From: Clostridiales bacterium | GTDB lineage: Bacteria; Bacillota_A; Clostridia; Saccharofermentanales; Saccharofermentanaceae | Direction of reading: 5' to 3' | Length of the DNA stretch: 14,851 nt | NCBI GenBank assembly: GCA_017649745.1 | Contig: JAGCGE010000172.1 | Coordinates: 1 to 14,851 of the forward strand | Part shown: positions 11,504-14,851 of the stretch, piece by piece | Layout: each line of letters starts with the position of its first letter | Position numbering within the stretch: the stretch's first letter is position 1 | Position numbers and translations under genes: made by a program | Notes under the pieces: model-generated | Database searches by the model: none | What the model saw: the letters and a program-made list of their open reading frames with translations, nothing else | What the model was told of the DNA's origin: nothing

Positions 11504-11777
11504 TAGCCCATTCAAAATGCTTTGGATTGGATAGATATGCTAGATTAAGATACTTATTACGCAACCTTATTTTAACTCTGACTGGAGAAATATCCTTATA
11601 CATTACATAAGCCAACCAAGTCTTACTTTCATTAGATCGAATTTCAATTCTGTCTTTACGACGCTTGAGATAGAATTTGTCATCGCCATTAATTTTACAA
11701 ATATCTTTATCATTACTTAGCAAGTCATCAATAGCATTGTCGATGTTTTGCTTTACCTGTGCGTAATCTATATGCAT
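11493..11777 (-). CDS. Hypothetical protein (94 aa)
   Basis: ATG at 11777 (MHIDYAQVKQNID) with AAAGGTGG 9 nt upstream; an upstream TTG at 11810 is less likely. An N-terminal helix (YAQVKQNIDNAIDDLLS) is followed by a beta-rich basic part (KFYLKRRKDRIEIRSNESKT, WLAYVMYKD, VRVKIRLRNKYLNLAYL). The fold looks like the small phage proteins that wrap one helix with a sheet. No family recognised. It is the first gene after the RNA element at 11823-11932. Confidence 0.7.
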   Translation of the reverse strand: MHIDYAQVKQNIDNAIDDLLSNDKDICKINGDDKFYLKRRKDRIEIRSNESKTWLAYVMYKDISPVRVKIRLRNKYLNLAYLSNPKHFEWANAS

Positions 11778-11822
11778 TTTATTCAACCACCTTTTGATCA
11801 ATTTGTACAACTTAAATATAAT

Positions 11823-11932
11823 TAATCAGTCCCACCCTCCACTGATTAGATGATTCACCATGGTTACATAAATGGTCCGATTAGGTTCACTCCAAATTCG
11901 TGTTCTTATAGAAAAATATAACCATATGAATC
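11823..11932 (-). ncRNA. G-loop RNA element, copy B
   Basis: In the minus direction: GATTC-at-ATGGTTA (11932-11919) pairs with TAACCAT-ggt-GAATC (11866-11852), 12 bp with an internal loop, enclosing 52 nt; then 3 nt; then an 8-bp hairpin TAATCAGT/ACTGATTA (11823-11830 with 11841-11848) with loop GGAGGGTGGG. Compared with copy A, helix strand lengths (14 and 15 nt), gap (3 nt), loop sequence and enclosed length (52 against 53 nt) agree while the stem sequences differ. The element lies 46 nt before the ATG at 11777; AATTATATTTA follows the hairpin. Confidence 0.6.
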
Positions 11933-11951
11933 CCCAGAATTTTAAACATTA

Positions 11952-12227
11952 CTATTCGTCAACATAATACACAGGAGTAATTGTATACTTGGTTAAAGTA
12001 TTATCGTCTGCAACTATTTTAACCCCATACGCATCTATGTGTACATATTTGTTCAAGATAAAATACTTAAGATCGCGTTCTGGTATATACTTGAAATATA
12101 AATAATACAACCGTTCAAGATAAATCCATGCTTCTTGCAAAGAATTAAATATTACTGGATCTGTCGTGTAAGAGCCCTGATCATTTGTGAATTCATAAAC
12201 TTGTAGCGAATATTTAATACCAATCAT
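11952..12227 (-). CDS. Hypothetical protein (91 aa) sharing a domain with the 279-residue protein
   Basis: ATG at 12227 with GAAAGGA 11 nt upstream. The start MIGIKYSLQVYEFTND begins a beta-rich domain with a central helix, FNSLQEAWIYLERLYYLYF, followed by strands (YVHIDAYGVKIVADD, TKYTITPVYYVDE). The first 75 residues or so of the 12266-13105 protein show the same plan (FESEKRAWKYIEQRYYEIQ, then VIKNVKITAN, then ITYKIQKV), so the two share a duplicated domain. The leader AAAGGATATATTAAACC is nearly repeated inside that gene. Function unknown. Confidence 0.72.
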   Translation of the reverse strand: MIGIKYSLQVYEFTNDQGSYTTDPVIFNSLQEAWIYLERLYYLYFKYIPERDLKYFILNKYVHIDAYGVKIVADDNTLTKYTITPVYYVDE

Positions 12228-12255
12228 GGTTTAATATATCCTTTCATAGTTTTTG

Positions 12256-12266
12256 AAAATATAATT
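12256..12266 (-). promoter_or_regulatory. AATTATATTTT motif in the 12227 leader
   Basis: Exact 11-mer 28 nt before the ATG, touching the stop of the upstream gene. Confidence 0.35.
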
Positions 12267-13105
12267 TAGATAATATCATAAATTTTTTGCCAATCTAAAT
12301 TGCTCACAAACCCTTCAAAATCATACAAGTTAAAACGCATAGCTTTTCCTAAAAACTTATCCGGAATACTCCTCAAGAGAATATCAAGATGAAACAGCTC
12401 ATAAAGTTTTTTTGCTTGTTCATCGGGAATATCATACCATTCGCCGAAACTTATTATGTCTGCTTCAATTATTCCTGTTGATACTCCATCAAATTCATAT
12501 AAACCTCCATCCACAATGGTTAATGCATCTGGAGCACTGCCATGGAAATTAAGTTCACGATTTGGCAAAAATATACTAATTTCAAAAATGCTATTAGTGA
12601 CTTTAAATACTTTTACACTTGGATACGGGAATGTAAAATTTAAACGATTATTATTCATTGACTTTTCTAAATTTTTTAGAATATCATCGCTAATCATGGG
12701 TCTAATATATCCTTTATCTACCATTGTTTTTTCATAAGGTTTTATACAATTTTCATAAAAACATTTCTTATCATCTCCGTTTTCTATAAATGAGTACAAT
12801 ATGTAAAGCATTGCTAAGCATCTAACATACGTAACTTTTTCGTTGTTTTCATAAGATTCTAAAATCAATGGAACTTTTTGAATCTTATATGTAATGGTAT
12901 GTGCAATACAAGTGACTATAACGCTCTTTGTAATGCTATTTGCTGTAATTTTAACATTTTTAATTACACATGGTTGAATTTCATAATATCTTTGTTCGAT
13001 GTATTTCCAAGCTCTCTTTTCAGATTCAAAAACTAATAATATTTCATAGTCAGCAGAAGAATTACCATTATCTGCATCCGAATATAATACAGCATATCCG
13101 GCCAT
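12266..13105 (-). CDS. Two-part hypothetical protein (279 aa)
   Basis: ATG at 13105 with AAAAGGACGG 5 nt upstream. Residues 1-78 or so form the beta/helix domain shared with the 91-residue neighbour. Residues 85-135 are helical (VTYVRCLAMLYILYSFIENG). From about residue 137 a second, mostly beta domain follows (FTFPYPSVKVFKVTNSIFEI, IFLPNRELNFHG, LTIVDGGLYEFDG, ADIISFGEWYDI), with a helical end. At codon 137 an in-frame ATG (12695-12697) is preceded by AAAGGATATATTAGACCC, almost the leader of the 12227 gene, so a separate 143-residue C-terminal product or a past gene fusion is possible. No family recognised. Confidence 0.75.
   Translation of the reverse strand: MAGYAVLYSDADNGNSSADYEILLVFESEKRAWKYIEQRYYEIQPCVIKNVKITANSITKSVIVTCIAHTITYKIQKVPLILESYENNEKVTYVRCLAMLYILYSFIENGDDKKCFYENCIKPYEKTMVDKGYIRPMISDDILKNLEKSMNNNRLNFTFPYPSVKVFKVTNSIFEISIFLPNRELNFHGSAPDALTIVDGGLYEFDGVSTGIIEADIISFGEWYDIPDEQAKKLYELFHLDILLRSIPDKFLGKAMRFNLYDFEGFVSNLDWQKIYDII
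12695..12716 (-). promoter_or_regulatory. Internal ribosome binding site copy inside the 279-residue gene
   Basis: AAAGGATATATTAGACCC-ATG here against AAAGGATATATTAAACC-ATG at 12225-12244: the same leader, differing by one base and one insertion. It lies in frame and would start MISDDILKNLEKS, giving 143 residues to the stop at 12266. Confidence 0.45.
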
Positions 13106-13143
13106 TACTACCGTCCTTTTCTATTCAAAATATTCTTTAATTA

Positions 13144-13548
13144 TTATGAGGCTAGCATCTTTTTAAAAAGTTCATGATATCGATAAACAGCATCAAAAGA
13201 ATTTTCAGCTTGTATCCAACATAAATATTGATCGATACGTAAAAATATAAATACTCCATCTATTTCATGAACAGTGACCCATCTACGCCCTTCCGAATAA
13301 CGAAATATGGTGTCCAAATAACCAAATAGTTCTCTAAGTGCTCCACAAAATTCATCATGATGCTCGTATTCATGAATATAACGTTCTATATCATACTCAG
13401 ATATATTAGTAACCTTTAAGTCTGCGTAACCACGACTTCTAATGATAAAATTATTCATAGAATTGTCCATATCAGTATTCAACTTATCCCCTTCTAAAAA
13501 TTTTAAAACATCACAGATAATCATATCAAACGCTTCGTTATCAAGCAT
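13144..13548 (-). CDS. Hypothetical acidic protein (134 aa)
   Basis: ATG at 13548 with AGAAAGG 9 nt upstream. An acidic helical N-terminus (FDMIICDVLKFLEGDKLNTD) is followed by a central part rich in Glu, His and Tyr (YDIERYIHEYEHHDEFCGAL) and a beta-rich C-terminus (RRWVTVHEIDGVFIFLRIDQ) closing with a helix (SFDAVYRYHELFKKML). The last part resembles the shared domain of the 91- and 279-residue proteins (helix with aromatic pairs after strands), which is suggestive only. It lies directly after tRNA-Leu and may come from the same transcript. Confidence 0.7.
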   Translation of the reverse strand: MLDNEAFDMIICDVLKFLEGDKLNTDMDNSMNNFIIRSRGYADLKVTNISEYDIERYIHEYEHHDEFCGALRELFGYLDTIFRYSEGRRWVTVHEIDGVFIFLRIDQYLCWIQAENSFDAVYRYHELFKKMLAS

Positions 13549-13577
13549 AATAAAAAACCTTTCTAAAAATAAACAAA

Positions 13578-13658
13578 TGCCCCTGGAGGGATTCGAACCC
13601 TCACGTCATTCGACATCAGATTTTAAGTCTGCTGCGTCTGCCATTCCGCCACAGGGGC
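13578..13658 (-). tRNA. tRNA-Leu (anticodon UAA)
   Basis: The minus strand folds as a class II tRNA: acceptor GCCCCTG/CAGGGGC with discriminator A, D-stem GCG/CGC, anticodon stem-loop with loop CTTAAAA (anticodon TAA, positions 34-36), a long variable arm GTC-GAAT-GAC and T-arm GAGGG-TTCGAAT-CCCTC. The outermost pair of the anticodon stem is a G-A mismatch. CCA is not encoded. It reads UUA (and UUG by wobble), a codon that suits an AT-rich phage genome in a less AT-rich host. It is the only tRNA in the window. Confidence 0.95.
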
Positions 13659-13668
13659 TAAAATTAGA

Positions 13669-14106
13669 TTATCGCTTAGGCTTAACAACCAGAGTCTCTA
13701 GGTAAGCTTTTGTCCATGACATGTTTCCATTATTATAAGGTGTCTCAAGAGGATAACAATTAATCACGAGGGATAAAATATTAATTTTATCTTTATTCCA
13801 TAAATTCCTAAGTAAAATAGGATCTATTTCATAAGGTTTTTCGAATACTTTAGAAATTAATAATATTTTTGAATCTGGAATAATGGAACGTAATAAATAA
13901 GTCATATTTTCACGTTGTTCATTAGTTAAATAGACTCTTTCTATCGGAATCGGTAATCCATTAGATCTAAGTTTCTTTTTCCCCTTTTCCGTAAATCGAA
14001 GAGGGATACTGATGTATCCAGCATAAGTATAACGTGACCAAAATGCTATTGTAAAATCGTCATTATTCAATGAAACTCGTTTAATATGCTCACTACGATA
14101 AGACAT
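13669..14106 (-). CDS. Hypothetical protein (145 aa)
   Basis: ATG at 14106 (MSYRSEHIKRVSLN) with AAAGGA 10 nt upstream; a TTG at 14115 would lie too close to that site. The protein is basic and beta-rich at first (FTIAFWSRYTYAGYISIPLR, FTEKGKKKLRS), then a YLTNEQRENMTYLL helix, then alternating strands and helices (KILLISKVFEKPYEIDPILL, ILSLVINCYPLET). No membrane segment or known motif. It ends 10 nt before tRNA-Leu, so the tRNA is probably processed from a shared transcript. Confidence 0.7.
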   Translation of the reverse strand: MSYRSEHIKRVSLNNDDFTIAFWSRYTYAGYISIPLRFTEKGKKKLRSNGLPIPIERVYLTNEQRENMTYLLRSIIPDSKILLISKVFEKPYEIDPILLRNLWNKDKINILSLVINCYPLETPYNNGNMSWTKAYLETLVVKPKR

Positions 14107-14120
14107 TTTACACAAATCCT

Positions 14121-14369
14121 TTATAAATCTATTCCATCTGCATTACGTTCGTCTTCGCTGAAAATCAGCTCAAGCAAATATTCGAGCTCACCATAAGCAG
14201 CCCGCTCTTCCTTTAATTCTTCCATTGTTTCAATCCCAGTTTCCAAATAACGGATGTCTCCTTCAGTCAATTCTTTATTAAGTTCTTTGACGCAGGATTC
14301 ATAATCTTCTTTTAGAGATTTCATTCTTTGCTTGATGATTTTAATAATCTGTTCTTGTGTTAATTCCAT
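14121..14369 (-). CDS. Small helical protein (82 aa)
   Basis: ATG at 14369 (MELTQEQIIKIIKQRMKSLK) has GGAG 6 nt upstream; the ATG at 14381 has no such site. Nearly all of it is predicted charged helix (EDYESCVKELNKELTEGDIR, then YLETGIETMEELKEERAAYG), a probable two-helix coiled coil, ending NADGIDL. No family recognised. The end of the preceding membrane gene overlaps its leader. Confidence 0.7.
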   Translation of the reverse strand: MELTQEQIIKIIKQRMKSLKEDYESCVKELNKELTEGDIRYLETGIETMEELKEERAAYGELEYLLELIFSEDERNADGIDL

Positions 14370-14380
14370 TTTATTCTCCA

Positions 14381-14560
14381 TTATTTAAGCAAATCACACA
14401 TTTTGAAAACAAATATGAACATATTAATTATCATAAAAACATCAACCAAATCATAAGCATTAGTGTTTTCAATATGGATCGATACTGCTATAATATCACA
14501 TGCTGTTACGAAACCATATAGATAAGATAGCCATAATTTCTTTACTATTCTATCGTTCAT
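14381..14560 (-). CDS. Tiny membrane protein (59 aa)
   Basis: ATG at 14560 follows the TAA of the upstream gene without a gap (TAAATG); GGAACC lies 4 nt before it, inside the end of that gene. Starts MNDRIVKKLWLSYLYGF, with hydrophobic stretches at about 11-26 and 39-54 (VDVFMIINMFIFVFKM), and ends CDLLK. Two membrane helices are likely. Together with the 48-residue protein upstream it forms a coupled pair of small membrane proteins. Function unknown. Confidence 0.6.
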   Translation of the reverse strand: MNDRIVKKLWLSYLYGFVTACDIIAVSIHIENTNAYDLVDVFMIINMFIFVFKMCDLLK

Positions 14561-14707
14561 TTAAGGTTCCAATATCCGACATACAATAATTAATGTGTTA
14601 ACTATCAAGAAAGTCCCTCCGTAAAATTTTAAGAACGTAGAATCATTAAACATACCAGCAACTATACAAAATATAGCAAATATAATAGCAAAGAGATTAG
14701 AGATCAT
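14561..14707 (-). CDS. Tiny two-helix membrane protein (48 aa)
   Basis: ATG at 14707 with AGGA 7 nt upstream. Starts MISNLFAIIFAIFCIVAGMF, then NDSTFLKFYGG as a polar turn and TFLIVNTLIIVCRILEP as the second hydrophobic stretch. The hairpin layout matches the protein at 804-962. Stop and next start are adjacent, so the pair at 14561-14707 and 14381-14560 is coupled. Holin-like topology is possible but unproven. Confidence 0.6.
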   Translation of the reverse strand: MISNLFAIIFAIFCIVAGMFNDSTFLKFYGGTFLIVNTLIIVCRILEP

Positions 14708-14734
14708 GTTAAGTTCCTATTATCATAGTATCCA

Positions 14735-14851
14735 TCAAATCTCCACATTTGTAAAAACCTCTACCATACATTCGACAGCGTCAAGCATGCTCTTTTCTTC
14801 GATAAATATCGTATAAGTATGTCCAAAATTATTATACCAAATGCCTATATA
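14735..14851 (-). CDS. C-terminal fragment of a hypothetical protein
   Basis: The frame enters from the window edge and ends at TGA (14735-14737), 27 nt before the next ATG. The visible 38 residues read YIGIWYNNFGHTYTIFIEEK, then SMLDAVECMVEVFTNVEI: strands followed by a helix with AVEC, similar in plan to the end of the 13144-13548 protein. Too short to assign. Confidence 0.5.
   Translation of the reverse strand, partial: YIGIWYNNFGHTYTIFIEEKSMLDAVECMVEVFTNVEI

Noticed and set aside
13578..13658. Suppressor tRNA or recoded stop codon
   Set aside because: The anticodon loop CTTAAAA gives UAA as anticodon, reading UUA leucine, not a stop; all main genes here end at ordinary stops.
13442..13705. 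Plus-strand ORF containing MPLEGFEPSRHSTSDFKSAA
   Set aside because: This is the usual false translation across a tRNA-Leu gene read on the opposite strand.
1..14851. CRISPR array suggested by many short AT-rich repeats
   Set aside because: The repeated words are 6-11 bases, irregularly spaced and lie inside genes; there are no direct repeats of 25-40 bases with spacers.

Overview
The window reads as a stretch of a large double-stranded DNA phage (or a prophage or phage-like element) of a Gram-positive Clostridia/Lachnospiraceae-type host. The support is: A+T-rich sequence, strong AAAGGAGG-type ribosome binding sites, compact mostly small genes all on the minus strand, a lone tRNA-Leu, zinc-ribbon proteins, and families I associate with Firmicutes phages (DUF6353-like membrane proteins, HHGVKG-motif proteins, a DUF4406-like nucleotide-sugar-binding fold, a small protein ending in PKWYA). 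No portal, terminase, capsid or polymerase gene is visible, so this is accessory or host-takeover territory. All positions below are on the + strand; transcription runs from high to low coordinates.

Layout, in transcription order. 14851-13669: short hypothetical genes, including two tiny membrane proteins joined stop-to-start. 13658-13578: tRNA-Leu(UAA). 13548-11952: small hypothetical proteins, two of which share an N-terminal domain. 11932-11823: an RNA element with a G-rich hairpin loop. 11777-9870: zinc-ribbon proteins, a membrane-anchored coiled coil and a small helical protein. 9857-9607: two more RNA elements of the same kind. 9580-8822: three small genes. 8812-8446: a promoter/membrane gene/terminator cassette. 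8414-5935: a two-gene operon, a deoxyribosyltransferase-like protein followed by a 639-residue protein carrying two HHGVKG motifs, a RelA/SpoT-like domain and two GNAT acetyltransferase domains. 5899-4779: second cassette (DUF6353-like). 4754-4055: two hypothetical genes. 4050-3235: third and fourth cassettes in tandem. 3167-2206: an HTH protein coupled to a conserved phage protein. 2163-2071: a nested RNA structure. 1996-1: a second DUF6353-like protein, a tiny membrane protein and a membrane-anchored protein that runs off the window.

Three organising principles stand out. First, four scattered genes for membrane proteins each have the same promoter-like signal (CTCGCAAA, 10 bases, then a -10-like hexamer) and their own GGAG-stem terminator, so they look like one regulon of portable monocistronic cassettes. 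Second, three intergenic elements share the same RNA architecture: a long helix enclosing a domain of 42-53 nt, then a hairpin whose loop is GG-N(2-3)-GGUGGG, with stems that differ in sequence but keep pairing. Third, the hexamer AATATM (M = A or C) is very common on the + strand and almost absent in reverse complement, in coding and non-coding DNA and in different reading frames; an 11-base version sits just before the ribosome binding site of several genes. Functions are assigned from motifs recognised by eye; no database search was run.
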